Shown: positions 37,509-50,149, counted from the first letter of the stretch. The stretch is 64,000 nt of DNA from Ephemerocybe angulata (GCA_013368325.1 JAACJK010000014.1:62001-126000); one strand, 5' to 3'. Program-made: numbers and translations. The notes: generated by a model not told the origin, from the sequence alone.

Positions 37509-38575
37509 GTCCATTGGCATGAGTCAGAGTATGTACTTATACGGGAGGATTTACCGCCTCCTGGCAGGGGGAGCAGGTGAGACACCGCTCTGGATTTACC
37601 GGGGGCGCGCGATCTAATCTAATCTGTTCGATTAGTCAGCTGATGGGCGCGCGCGCCAGGCGCCGGCTGCCCTTTGCCATGCCTATAGCCCTTGCCTAGC
37701 CCATACTGTAGTTGTACGTAGAAGTGTCTAATAAAGCAATGTTACAGTGGTGGATAGAGAGAAACAGTGGGAAATGACCTAGATGCGGATGCGGACCAGG
37801 CAGTTGAAGCCTCTGCATCCCGACGCTTTCTGGGTAGCAATAAGTTGGCAATAAGTGCAATTTTGGCGCAATAAGTGCAATAAGCACTTATTGCCGATGG
37901 ATTTACTGGATTTACGGTAAATCCAGTAAATCCATCAGCTCTGGGAATGGGGAGAATGGCTGGATCACCGGCATCACTAAGGCATGGGAATTGCATGGGA
38001 ACTGGCCGCCAACCTCTGAGATCCAGATATTTTTTGAAAACGGCTCCGCCGTCCAACAGAGACACTTAATTTACATGTATTCTACCTAACTAGCCTTATC
38101 CCAGGCTTTCTAACGAGTCCAGGACGAGCAAGCAACTTAGGCATGTGGGCGGGAGCCTTGGCATCCTGTGGGAACTGCTCGGAAACTGCCGAGAATCGTC
38201 GGTCCCTTACCCCTGGTAAATCCGGGGCGTAAATCGACTCCAATAAGGCTACTTATTCGCCCCTGAGTCCTCGAAGATCATATCTTATCACTCGTGATTG
38301 TTCTTGTCGGCCGCGCCAAACATGATGGCGCATGCAGTTTGATAAGCGACAATGATCGGTGAGCTCAGTGCAACGGATCGCTCCCTTAAACCTTCACGAC
38401 CACCATCCGAGTCGCGTGCCTTCACAAAAGACTTCATCTCTTGGACAGTTCTCGTAGGTTTCCACGTTCACCGAAATCTAGAAATGCAGAGTGACATCTG
38501 ACTTCGTTTTATGAAACAATTAGGTACACAGCGAACCAGTTCCATCGAACTGCTCTGCCTCCATAATCTTTGAGA
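37509..38575. other. Intergenic region with nested inverted repeats
   Basis: About 1.1 kb with no supportable gene. It has a GC-rich palindromic patch (gggcgcgcgcgcc at about 37646) and the hairpin-forming repeats at 37847-37936. Its composition differs from other intergenic stretches here and suggests a transposon remnant, which I cannot classify. Confidence 0.5.
37847..37936. repeat. Two adjacent hairpins (perfect 12-bp and 20-bp inverted repeats)
   Basis: ggcaataagtgc at 37847-37858 pairs with gcacttattgcc at 37884-37895. Immediately after, gatggatttactggatttac at 37896-37915 pairs perfectly with 37917-37936, with a single-base centre. Both are exact reverse complements. Confidence 0.85.
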
Positions 38576-39526
38576 ATGCCCATGATCCAGCCAATGTCCT
38601 TGGGTTCGTCTTGAAAAAGTTTGGTCGTTAATATCGCAATTTATTCTTGCTTGTGTTATGATGCAGATGCACGGGAGAACGTCGATGCAGAGGACATAAT
38701 GTTCGACGCGCTCCAGACTATATTCGATCTAAAACCGATATCCGTCGGTTCTTTGGCCTCTTCATTTGTATATTCCTATCACGGCATTGAGGGTTCCGAA
38801 CAATACACCCCTCGCACAATTACCCTCGACACTCCGGATACCAAGGCTGCGAATTGGCATTTGCATGCGTCAGCTGTCTGGGTCTCCTCCATATATCTAG
38901 CCGACCACATCTCAGAGCTCGGAATACCCGTGCAGACCCCTCAATCTCCAGATACACCCTCACCTCTTCGCGTTCTCGAGCTAGGTGCTTCAGCTGGGCT
39001 ACCGTCGATATTACTTGCCAAACTCCACCCCGACCTGTCCATCACCGTTTCCGATTATCCAGATGAGGCGCTCATTAGCACCCTCTCCCGAAATGTCGAG
39101 TCAAACAAAGCTGGCCAGAACTGCCGTGTCGTCCCTTATGCCTGGGGCGCGGATCCTACACCACTCATCGGCGATGCTGGTGATGGCTTTGATCTCATTC
39201 TCGCCGCAGACACCCTCTGGAACTCAGACCTCCACCAGATCTTCATCGATTCCCTCACGACCACGTTGAAGAGAGCACCCTCATCACGGATTCATCTTAT
39301 CGCTGGCCTACACACAGGGCGTTACACCATACAAGCTGTCCTCGCCCGCGCGCAAGCTTCGGATCTCGAGATCGACACAATCATTGAACGTGAAGTTGAT
39401 GGGAATCGGGAACGGCCTTGGTGCGCGGATCGCTTTGACGATGGCGACCAAGAGCGCCGACAATGGGTTGTTTGGGTAAAGCTTCGGTGGGCTTCAGTCA
39501 AAGCCACCCCTAGCGCACAATCGTAG
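38576..39526 (+). CDS. Class I methyltransferase, Nnt1/EFM7-like
   Basis: SAM-dependent methyltransferase of the Methyltransf_16 type, resembling fungal Nnt1/Efm7, which methylates translation elongation factor 1A. The SAM motif I is VLELGASAGLPS; post-motif VSDYPDEALISTLSRNVESN and motif IV DLILAADTLWNSDLH follow. NWHLHASAVWVSS upstream and the RPWCADRFDDGDQ-RRQWVVW C-terminus also match the family pattern. Preferred model: exons 38576-38603 and 38667-39526, 295 residues, joined through a GTTCGT donor at 38604. The alternative is a single exon from ATG 38621, giving an unusual Cys-rich start. The gene converges with the F-box gene. Confidence 0.8.
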
Positions 39527-39781
39527 TCTCACGGTGGAGAACAATTATCCAAGGTGGGTATGCCGTTCATCATTTCAAGGTAACAACGTTACTAAAAATA
39601 GTATACATTTGACAGCCACTGAAGAAAAGTCCCACAACAATAGAGTCACTACGATACATGGGCACTGGATCAAGAGGGTCGACAGAACTTCGGAGCAAGG
39701 GCTTATTGTACAGAAGGGCAGCGTTCGAGCGTTCATTTGACAGCGTATCAAGAAGAAGGTTGGTCTTTTTGACTTCCAAGG

Positions 39782-41505
39782 CTAAGAAGATGAAGATGGC
39801 ACTCCAAAGGTCATGAGGTGAACAGTCTTCGTGTCATGTTGTGGTTCCTGTTGGCGGGGCAAGGTAAGTGAGAGGTAGGAGGAACAATAGCACCAACTCA
39901 CGAGGAAGAGGACAATGTTGTCTTCGGTCGCAGCGATGCTGTCGACGCCCACGCCTTGGGTGATACGTGAAGAGATTTCCTTGAAGGATTCGGTAGGTAC
40001 CAGAACGGAACGCTGACCGATGTGGAACCAGCTCGGACACTTCGAGGCATTACGTGGGTCAGGGTATGCTGGGAACTCGATGAGTCCGAGCCTGTTCTCG
40101 GAGGCGCGCCCCCCAGAGAGGGCATCGGACTCCAGGTAGAGGATTCGGTTCCCGACGATCTGAACGTCCCGGATGAGCGGGAACGCGGGGACGTTCTTCA
40201 TGATAGAATAGTTGCACCACTCTGTCCATGGAACGAACTGCCTATCCGGGCGGCTGGTGGGCCGGAAGTAGCTCTCGTTGATGAGCAGCCACTGCCGTTG
40301 GGCATTTGCGTCGCCTGGTTGCTGTGCAGATATCAGGGTGATGCGCGTATTTGCGTCTGCGTAAAAGAGGGCCCGTGCTGGAGAGGGTGTGTCGCCGGTG
40401 AGGGATACGTTCGGGGCAAAAGCCATATTGGCACCGGCCCAGTGTCTGGGAAGTTCGTATTCGCGTTCGATGATGACATTGCCCAGATTGCTGACGTTGT
40501 AAAGATGGACGGATGCTCTGCCGCGGTATGTCTTCGCACCGAGAAGATAATCGGCCTTGACAAAGTAAAGTCCCTGATCTTCAAACCACTGGAGGGAAAG
40601 TGATAACTGGTCAGGCGACAATGTCAAAATGATTATAAAATCATGGCTCGGACATACCGCTGCTTGGAATGTTTGCCAGTTAAGTAGGAGGTGTCTCACG
40701 ACTCCGCCGGGGCAATGCAAGGAAATGGAAATCTTGTTGCCGCAGATGGTCATGACCATCTTCTCAAGAGGCTGTGCACTGAGGGGCGCAAGACAGTCGA
40801 AATAATTGTCACGGGCGCGAGGGTGCTTGTCGAAGTTCCAGAGGTTGCGGATTTTCAAGCGCATGCCAAGTTCCCCACCAGGGCCGCTGAGAAGTGGGAC
40901 AATCAGCGGATTGAAAGGGACGAGGACAAGAACCAACGTACGCTAAAGCGTGGCCAACGACAATCAAGGACTGTGCATGGTCTATGGCGACACATTCTGG
41001 CTTCGGGTTCGTGTTGAATCTCAGATGGTGGGTCTGAGAAGGGGGGCGGTTGAGACGAGTAGAGGGGAGCTCCATCAACTCAAGAGTCTGTCCAGCGACG
41101 TAGAAGACAAAATCTCCTGCCACATTGCACAGGGTTGCAGCGGCGGGTAGTTTCAGCCTTTGTTCACCCGTCCAATTCAATCGCGGCCAATCCTTGCGGT
41201 AGGTCAAAAGAACCTGGAGGCGGAGGGCAGGGGGACGTTTAGAAGGCAACAAAGCGCCGTCCGCCATCCCACCAAGTGCCAGTTCGAACTTGTATCGCAA
41301 GTGGTGGAACTGCATCACTAAGAAACGAATACGTTCAAAGACCTAACGGTCATTGAAAGATATTAGTATCGCGCGGAACAGAAGGTCGGGAAGGACGCAC
41401 CTTGCAGGTCCTATAGAGGGAGGTGGGGTCCAAATTCTCGAGGATGAGGATGAGGACATCGTTGGATATCCTGTAGCGGCCAGAGGTTGGGAGTCGATGA
41501 GGCAT
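39782..41505 (-). CDS. F-box protein
   Basis: Exons 41505-41401, 41342-40942, 40886-39902 and 39847-39782 give 518 residues. The N-terminal F-box reads ISNDVLILILENLDPTSLYR then TCKVFERIRFLVM, with the second part across the first splice. The F-box would recruit Skp1 in an SCF ubiquitin ligase. The remaining 460 residues hold no recognisable LRR or WD40 motif but show recurring beta-rich segments (LQVLLTYRKDWPRLNW; LYYL/LFYADANTRITLISAQQP type). They resemble the large family of basidiomycete F-box proteins with a degenerate C-terminal domain. ATG 41505 gives MPHRLPTSGRYRIS directly before the box. Substrate unknown. Confidence 0.88.
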
Positions 41506-42238
41506 TTCTTTCTGAGTTTGACAGCCTCATCCTGGCTAGATTTTATAGCCGCCCTCTCGTTGCAACGCAAGATAAGAAGTAAAAAGGCTGTGGTCGCTTA
41601 GCGCGCTAGTCAGACCATAGTGCATGACTCTATAGGCGCAATGACAAGGCATTATGTTTCCTTGCACAAATTTTCAAAGAAACCGATTGGATCAACGGTC
41701 GGTTGGTAGGAGACTTCATTGTGAGCCTCGATGATCTTTTGTGGTTGTAGCAAGCGCCTTACAACGGCTATCAAGTTTCTTGTAAATCGCTGTCATGTCA
41801 ACGAAATTTGGGTTTGAAAATCGGGAAAGTAGGTTCAGTCAAGAGTGAAAACCCTAGTACGTGGTGATAGACGAAGCCAGCAATACACAACAATAAGAGC
41901 CTGATGTCGGGAATTCAGCTGCCGCTCTCGTAAGGATTAGATATGGCAAAGGCGACCCAAGGTTAAGGCCCTGTAGGTGTTAGCGCGCGGCAAAGATAAT
42001 AGACAATTTTTCTGGCCAGACTACCGTCGTTGCGATGATACTGGAGTGTACTCGTCAATCATTGCCAGACACTTGGTCTCTTCCGCTTCGCCCACATTTG
42101 AGCCGATTAGATCGACTCGATTTGCGATCGCTTATTAATACATCAAAGTTACATCTCCGAGCACCGCCACCTCCACGCACGTGGAAAGCATCATGCCGGA
42201 TTCGACGAGTGGCGAACACCTTGTCGCCGACTCTCACC
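41506..42238. other. Divergent intergenic region, F-box gene / CRIPT
   Basis: About 730 bases of regulatory DNA for both genes; no open frame with support. Confidence 0.45.
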
Positions 42239-42702
42239 ATGGTTTGTAAGAAATGCGAAAAGGTAAGGGCTCTTGTTTCTTTTGTTGCCGGATATAAGCC
42301 TTATTATTGCTCCCAACACTATAGAAACTATCAAAAGTAGCCGCGCCTGATCCATTTGCCTCTAGTTCGTCTAGCATCAGGGATGGAACGAGGAAAGTAG
42401 GCGAGAACAAGCTGCTTAGCCGCCCAGGAGGCTCGAGGAACCGTTACCAGGTAAGTCTTTTGTCTTTCCACATGGGAAGATAGCCTCATGTCTCCGTAGC
42501 CATATCAGAACAAATGCAAGGACTGCAAACAACCATGCACCCAGAACCAAGCGAAATATTGTCATGGTGCGCAAGAAACCATTCGTTCATATTTGTCTCT
42601 GACGTTAACCATACAACAGGCTGTGCGTACAGAAAGGGCCTGTGCTCCATCTGCGGCAAAGCAATTTTAGACACCTCGAGCTACGTTATGTCGAACAAGT
42701 GA
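42239..42702 (+). CDS. CRIPT: CRIPT-like zinc-binding protein
   Basis: Four exons (42239-42262, 42325-42450, 42500-42566, 42620-42702) give 99 residues, matching the family (about 100). All Cys pairs are present: MVCKKCEKKLSKVA at the start, NKCKDCKQPC, YCHGCAYRKGLCSICGKAI and the ending DTSSYVMSNK. CRIPT is a conserved small protein known from PDZ binding in animals and linked to the minor/major spliceosome in fungi and animals. Its fungal role is most likely in RNA splicing; this is inference from the family. It converges with DNMT5, 202 bp between stops. Confidence 0.93.
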
Positions 42703-42904
42703 CGGTACCCTCAAGGACTTCTCGTTATCCACTCCTGTTGCCCACGTTGTACTTATCCTGCTATTTGTTTTCGAAGGACTTTATATGATGTGAGCCCATA
42801 TTTCAAAGTAACCGATTGAATGTGCAAAGCTAACGATTATAACAAGACAGAGACACACTAATATAACATGTAGATTATGTACAGAAAATACCCAAGATAG
42901 TCAA

Positions 42905-45900
42905 CTAAGATGTACGCGAAGCAGCCTCCCGTTGAGCATAGATCTCCTCGTCGATGGTGTTCAATGTGGAAAAGCGCCAGATCTTGACATGATTCGTCTG
43001 GCCGAATCGAACCAGACGACCAATGGCCTGGGTCTCGCAGGCGGTGTAGATTTCGTTGGATGGTGCAAGAAGTGGGGAAAGGAAAATAGCATGGTTGGCG
43101 GAGGTGAGATTGGCCCCACTGGCGCTCTCGTCCATCACGTTCAAGAGGAGAACACGTTCCTTGCTGTTGTTCTGGAAGTTTTCAAGATTCTTGCTCTTGA
43201 CGTTGGCTGTCCCCTTGATCTCGAGGAACTTGATCTTATGGTATGCCAGCGCTTCGCCCACTTTTGCCATCAGGTCGGGGAACTGAACGAAGAGAAGAAC
43301 TCGCTCCTTCTCAACGCGATTCCTATGGGCGCTTGTCAGTTGATGGATCACAGATCGAATGAAAGGCACACATACTTGATGAGGTCTACAACGGATTCCA
43401 GTTTACGTCCGAAGTGCTTGCCTTGACCATCGCGAACTTCATCATCAACGCCCAAGGTTTCAGCCTTCACGATGTTGATGACACGAGCAGCAGATTTGCA
43501 TTTGCCAGACTCAGCGTAAACACATAGCTCGTTCTCCGCACATCGCCTGACGCAGGCTAGGCATCCTTCGTGTCCACAAGATGATAGAACGGCGGTGTTG
43601 GAGAGGGGGACGCCGTTGGTGCCACAGGCAGGGCAATTGATCGGAGTTCGCTGGTCTTTCTTCTTCTGAATATCACGGACCACGGTGAAGTATCGAAGAG
43701 ACCGTATCCGACCAACAAGCTCCTTGGTGAGTCGTCGAATTTCGTGGGTCTTCTCTCGATGTTCCCACTTCGCCGCCTTCTGCTTCTCTGTGAGGGACAT
43801 CTCGGTCTGTTTGGGTTTCGATTTCGGAGTACCAAGCCCAGCTTCGTCTAGAAGCTCATTGATAAGCTGGTTCGCCTCTTCGTCGTCAACACCTTCCGTC
43901 CTACAGATTCGAACCCATTCGTTGAACATGGATTCCTCGCCGAGGTTTCCAAGGGCTTTCTCACGAACAAGCCCTGCTTTGACGGCCTTGAGAAGTTCTG
44001 CACGACACTCGTCGAGCTGCTTTCGACGGCCTTGCACAATGACGTCGCAAGCCTTCATCGCGTTCTCGTTCGCGTTCTTGCTGCCCATGTCCAGTTCGAA
44101 ATGTGAACACCTCTTCAACAGTGCCTCCTCCGCTGACCTGTTAAGTATTAAGCGACTGGTTTGAGCTAGGTGATCAACTGACTTACTTGCTATCTCCTAG
44201 AGATTGGTTGAGTCGTTTCTCCCTGTCACTCTCTGTCTTCTTGCCTCGCTTGATCGTCATGTCCAAGGCTCGGAGATGATGCTCGAGTTCCAGGTAAATA
44301 GCCCGTTCGGCTGCAGGTAGAGCAATATCTTCCTTGTGCTGACTCCAAGGAATCTCGTCAATTTCAGCAATGTTCTGAGTAAATGACCGCTGTTAGAAGG
44401 TACACGAAGGTGAAAGGCAGCAAGGCATACCTGGCGCACGAACTGGTCGAGGAACGCCTGGCCGACGGTATGACGATGGGCGTGCCATTCCAGAGTATGA
44501 ACCTCTCTGAACGAATGGAACCTTTCGACAGCTAACGCAAATCATTCGTCAGCATAAAGGAATGATTATTCAGAAAGCGCTAGACAGACCAGTTTGCTCG
44601 CGTCGGCGCTTCTTGACTTCAGCAGAACGACCTTCACCGTCATCGTCAACACCAAGATGGATATCCAAGAAGGCAGCAATCGTCTTCACGGCAGCGAAGT
44701 CGTGAATAGGAGGTGTTCCAGAAAGAACCCAATGACGTTCGGAAGTAAGATTAGTGATCAGGGCGTGAATCTTGCCATCGAGGTAGGTGTACTCGTCGAC
44801 GACTACACGGGCCCAATGGAACATTTCGAAGGGAGGGGCCTTCATTTGATTCCAGTCCCTCTTGACAGCAACGGACTCGAGTTTCCAGGGATCATTGTCA
44901 GCTCGTTTGGCTTTCTTCGCTGGAGGTTCAGCACCATCCTCAGCCTTTCGCTTCTTCGTCGCTGCTTTCTTGGCTGCTGGCTTGGGTTCATCGACGTCCA
45001 TGTCGTCGGTCTCCGCTTCAGAGGTAGCTGCGGACGAAGCTGCAGCCTTCTTCGCTGGTTTCTTCACCTTAGGCTTAGCCTTGGACTTCTTCTTGGGAAC
45101 GTCCGACTCTGCCTCAGACTCGTCATACTCCTCCTCGCTCTCATCAACCTCCATCTCCGACTCTTCGTACGATTCTTCGCCTGAGGAATGTTCGTAATCG
45201 TCGGATTCGTCAGTGGCCGCCTTCTTCTTCTTGCCCTTTGCCTTGACAGGCGCCTTCTTGGTGGGTTTGCCTTTCGCAGCCTTGCCCTTCGTAGGCTTGG
45301 GCGCAGGCTCCACGTCCGACTCGTCCTCGTCAGAAGCCAAGACAATCACGCGTTTCGCAGCCGCCCGGCGTTGTGGTTTCCGAGCAGCGACACCTCCTTC
45401 GGAGTCTGAGGCATCTCTTGAGCTCGAGGCTTCAGGCTGGGATTTGAGACTGTGGTGGCCCTTAGGGACTCCGATCACAACTTCGGGAATGAGGCCAGAC
45501 GGGGTGACAATGTTCGATTTTGCCTTCGGAGAGACGGAGGGCTTGGCGGGCGACGATGCCTTGGAAGAGGATGGTTCGGGCTTGATTGCGGGCTTCGGTT
45601 TCTTCGGTTCTGCCTTCTTCTCCGCTTTGTCTGCAGCCTCTCTGTAGGACTTGCCCTTGAGACGCTTAGAGGCGATCGCGGCGGCGGCAGCAGCTTCTTC
45701 TTCTTGAACTGTGGGGGATGTCAGATTTTAGACAGGTGTATAGGGCATGCGAACTCACCGCGTTTCTGAGCATCTTTGACCTCCTTCATGACAGCCAAGG
45801 AGCCCTCGTCCTGCAAACGGTCGACCTGGCTCTTGAGAGATCCAAGCGCCTTCTCCAGATGGTCGTTGAAATGCCGACCATCTCGAGTAGGAAGGCCAGA

Positions 45901-48900
45901 GACACCAGCGAGTAGGGAGAGGTTCTCCAAATAGACATTGCTCTTGAAGATATTGGATGCGACGATGACGATGTCAGCCTCCTGAATCTCTTCAATAGTA
46001 ACCTTGTTGAGGTTGGCGACGGTCGAGATAACGACGACCTTCATCTTCTTCTTCAAGAACTTGCCGACCTCCGAGTTCCATTGGCGAGTCAGATGGGGAG
46101 GTACGATGATAAACGTGGCTTTGACAGCGATCTTCCCGGGAATGCGCTCGACCTTCTCGAACTCGGCTTCAACTGTCTTACTCGTACAGTCGATAAGGCC
46201 TAGGGTGATGGCGGTCTTTCCGTAACCGACTTGATCTGCAAGGACTCCACCGCGAATGCGAACTGGGCGCGTTGCACGGCCTTCCGCGCGCCAGCCAAGG
46301 GGATCTAGAACAGCTTCGGAGATCTCCTCCTCGATAAACGGTGCAGCGTCGAGCGCTTCCTGTTTGATCATCCATTCCAAAGACCGAAGTTGCTCAGTTC
46401 GAAGGGGTGTCTTGAAGTTCGGCGGCTGCTTGTGCTGCTTATCCTGTTTGTTACTCTTGAGGGCGAACTTGGGCAAATTAGCATTGGCAGCTGGAGTGAA
46501 GTTGGTGTCGAGGCGCCAAGAAAGGCTGACAGTGCCAGTGCGTTTAGCGGTGGGAAGCCGGGAGTAGGCGCGATGCAGAAGGGACAGGACGTTGGTTCCA
46601 ATACGGACCGTTGCGACTCCATTGTCGTCGAGCTTAAGTTCGGTCACGAAGGGACTAGGCCTGCGCTTCAAACGCCGCTCGTATTCGCCAGCTTGAACAG
46701 GGTCCTCGATGGCGACGGGCTTGCCTTTCCGGTTAACCCATCGAATTGCAGGAGCAGTGGGAGCACAGCGTTCGCATTTGCAGTCAAGCTCTTTCACTTC
46801 GCCAGTCGATTGCCAGGCGTTGAATTGATCAGCAACGTGTCGAATGGGTTCGATCAACCAAGCCAAGGATCTGAAAGTACCGCGCTCGTGTATCTTGTCC
46901 ACCTGTTGCCACGAGCCTCTAGGCCACTCAGGACCTGCTTCTTCACCCAGAGGAACTGTGCACGTCAAAAGAGCATATGCGTTTTGGCATGCGTCGCCAG
47001 ATAACGAGATCTGAAAGTCTTTTCCTGGGACACCATATGTCGCGTCATGAGAACTGGTAGCCTAACAAACGGTTAATAATAAAGTCGGATAGGGTTTAGG
47101 ACACCTCACCTTGAGCGTAGTCGAAGGTTTCGACACCCACTTGTAGGGCAATTCGCATTGGACAGTCTCCTCATCACCCGTGTCGATCTGCCTCCAGGTA
47201 GGGTCGACCTTGCAAACGAGGAACCTATATTCGCCGTATTCGAGGCGGCGAATGTCGGTAGAGAATACGAAACAATCAAGGGCGTCATGGGTGCGATGTG
47301 GGTCGAAAAGCATGAACAGGGGGGCGCGTCCCTCGTCCTTGGCGTCAGAAACCTTCTTGTGAAGAGCTCCATTGGCGGTTCCGCATTTGTCCAAGAGAAC
47401 GTACTCGCCCGACAGGTCCCGGTCCAGTTTGGCGGCGTCAGCTTCAGATACGGTAACCTGGATCTTTGACGCGACCATCTTGTCCTTGTATTCCTCGGAA
47501 AGAAGGCCAAGACGAGACTGCCAGCAAGGGACAGACTCTCCAACCCCTTTCACGCCAATCGAGAACCGAGTCATGACTGGCAAAGCGAACTCCCATGTAC
47601 CGTCGAGAAGGCCCTTTCCACAGCGTAGACGGGCGACAGGGTATTGCAAAGTATGACGGATGGGTGCACTTGCTGGCTCGCTGGCTTCAGGGCTAGCGAA
47701 AAGACGCCATTCTGGCTGTTTAGGGTCCAAGACGAATTCCAGAGTCGCGGATGGTGACTTGAAGATGACAGTCCAAATTTCTTGACGCTTCATTTCAACG
47801 AAGCGCAACTCGGTTTGGGACGTAAGGAGAACTGCGGCCCTCCAACGAGACCAGATCGACTCCTCCATACCTTCCTTCTCCTGGCTATAGAGGGAGTCAA
47901 GCAACGCTTCGTCGATCCCAACCAGCGACAAAGACATCGGCAAAAGGGATTTGATCTCCTGAGCAAACTTGGCTGGGTGCACCCGGACGTCTTCACAAGG
48001 AGTTGCCTTGTGCTCTGGCCTTCCACCACACTTCTCGCAGAATGTACTGCCGCAATCCTCGCATCGGAAGAGCTTCCTGTTAGTCATGTCGTTTCGGCCC
48101 TCACACCCGCAAAGCCTCGAGCTCTCCGTTGCCTCCGCTAGCAAATCCTTCAAGTCGCTGTCCTGCCTCGACGACAAGTCAACTTTCTTCGTCGTCAGGT
48201 TCTCCTCGCCGACAACCGTCGTAGGTGCGATTTTAGTCTCTGTCGCGTGATCGACATCCATCGCCTCGACTTCCTCGTCCTGACCATTCTTCGACTCGTA
48301 TGTTTCCGTATCGTCTCCAGCCTTCAGAAGTTTCTTGCCACAGACCAGGGCAGCGATGATGCAAGCACCGACGACGGTGGTGGACATGGCGTTGCCAGCA
48401 AGGTCTGCGAGCTGGTCCTCGCTTTCACGAGTCAGGAGTAGTTTCTCAACCGGGAGTCCCTGCATTGACAAGGCCTCGAGACCAACCATAGGACCGCCGC
48501 GGTTGGTGATATACGGAATCATGGAAGGGGTCAGGCAAGGGCAGATTCCGACTTTGTTCGACCCAATAGTCCTGTCGACGTTCTGGGAAAGATTCCATAC
48601 GACGCTACGGAGTATGTTAGAGCGAGCTTAACATCGAATGCTTGCCAAACTCACGTCTTGTAGCTGGGGTCGACTCCTTTGCTTGCAGATCGAAGGAGAC
48701 TGATGTCCATAAGATCCCATACTCGTTCCACCTGACCAACTCCCCAATCATTCCAAGCGAAGTCAGGCAACTTGCAGTATCCGCCTGGCAGAGAAATTAA
48801 GTACACCGATGGATCATGTCGTGAAAACGGACATACCTTCGTCCCATCCGGTTAAGGGTCGCTTCGGTCCCAAGGCTTCTTCAAGGCGAGCTCTCTGATG

Positions 48901-50149
48901 GCGAGATTCGCATCTTCCCCAGTCAGTGCGCCCAGTCTTTCTATCGAGAGCCCCATAACTCTCCTGCACGAGCTTCTGGCGAGCAAGGTGAATACGAGGA
49001 TCATCTGAAGGAAGGAGGAATTCGTCAAGAGTCGAGGAAGCCGGACGTTTCAACTTGTTGAGGACGGTGTCCTTCCACTCGTCGGGTATGCGGGAGCTCT
49101 TCTTGTTCACTGCGATGAGATATACACGCGTTCGTGTATGAGGAATGTAATAGTTCTTCGTGTCGACGCGGGAGAATTGAGCACTGTATCCGTTTCTCTC
49201 GAAGTAAGTCACGACCTTGTCCCAGGGAGCAGAGCAGACATTCTCGAGAATGACTAGGGGGGGCCTGTGGGTGGTGACCCAGGACATCATACCACGGAAG
49301 GTTCTTCCTGACTCTCCATTGGCGTCGATATCTTGCTTTTGCGTGTTGAGGTTAGAGTAATCGACACAGGACGTTCCAGCGACGAGCATGTCGACATCTC
49401 CCGGGACCGGTGCTAACGCTCCATAAGCCGTATGCCTGGAGAAGTGTCATTAGTAAGGTTGAGCGGGATGAGTCAGTCAGCATTGCCGCTTACGCTTCTC
49501 CGTCTCCCAACTCGCAAACATCTCGGAAGAGGAGGGGAGGTTGGAAGTTTCGTTCGATATAGGCCTGTTTGAACGGCTCGATTTCGCAAGAGAAGACGTG
49601 CTCAACTTCGAGCCTAGTTCCTGTTTGATCTTCCAAGGCCTTCTGGATGAGTTCGAGGGCGAGCAATGGTGATTCCGTGCCAGAACACATGGTCGCGACG
49701 CGAAGCTTCCTGCCCTTGATGTGCTCCGCCACTTCTTGGAGCTTTGGCGCGTTACCGACGAGGTCGGCGAAGATTGCTGGGATATCGTTGATTGGGGGAA
49801 GGGACGACGCGTCTGGCGCGCTAGCCTTGGGGGCTACGGCCGCCTTTCCCTTCTTCTTGGGCGCTGTTTCTTCCTCTTCATCCTCTTCGGAGTCGTCCTC
49901 GTCTTCAGCTAGAGTCTCGCCATCGCTGGCTTCAGATGTCTCTGGCTCACTTGCCACGGTCTGTGTGTCGACTGCACCTTCTGTCTCCGCCTCGCTGGCA
50001 GCCGCGTCGACGTCGATCGCGCCTTCGGAGTCCTGAGCATTGTCGTCGGAGGTGGGGGTATCTTGGACCTTGCTCTTTTTCTTCATGAACGAGAGCAAGG
50101 TTTTCTGGCCCTTTGGAGGGGCCTTTGAGGAGGCCTTAGATTTAGGCAT
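42905..50149 (-). CDS. DNMT5: DNMT5: C5-cytosine methyltransferase fused to SNF2 ATPase and RING
   Basis: Ten exons (50149-49494, 49435-48837, 48784-48655, 48604-47110, 47061-45759, 45708-44590, 44531-44431, 44374-44187, 44137-43376, 43322-42905) give 2256 residues with every join in frame. The family performs ATP-dependent maintenance CG methylation. Order: PIP-box-like QKTLLSFM (15-22); acidic Ser/Glu region; methyltransferase motifs I (VATMCSGTESPLLAL, about 151-165), IV (AGTSCVDYSN, Cys 242), VI (LENV, about 283), VIII (TRTRVYLIAV) and X (LAGNAMST, about 530). A Cys-rich finger follows (CGCEGR to HKATPC, about 628-665). Then the SNF2 ATPase: Walker A ADQVGYGKT (about 1242), motif II VVVDEYT (about 1699) after a roughly 250-residue Lys/Glu-rich insert. 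A RING (CPACGTNG onward, about 2032) and the C-terminal lobe with QAIGRLVRFGQ complete it. No chromodomain is seen. The ATG at 50149 (MPKSK) is chosen for its basic PIP-bearing start. Confidence 0.93.

Noticed and set aside
43900..43920. gattcgaaccc resembling a tRNA B box on the minus strand
   Set aside because: It lies inside DNMT5 coding sequence and no tRNA fold can be drawn.
44594..45647. Long + strand frames antisense to the DNMT5 insert
   Set aside because: They mirror the Lys/Ser/Glu-rich coding strand and contain no domain; shadows of the real gene.
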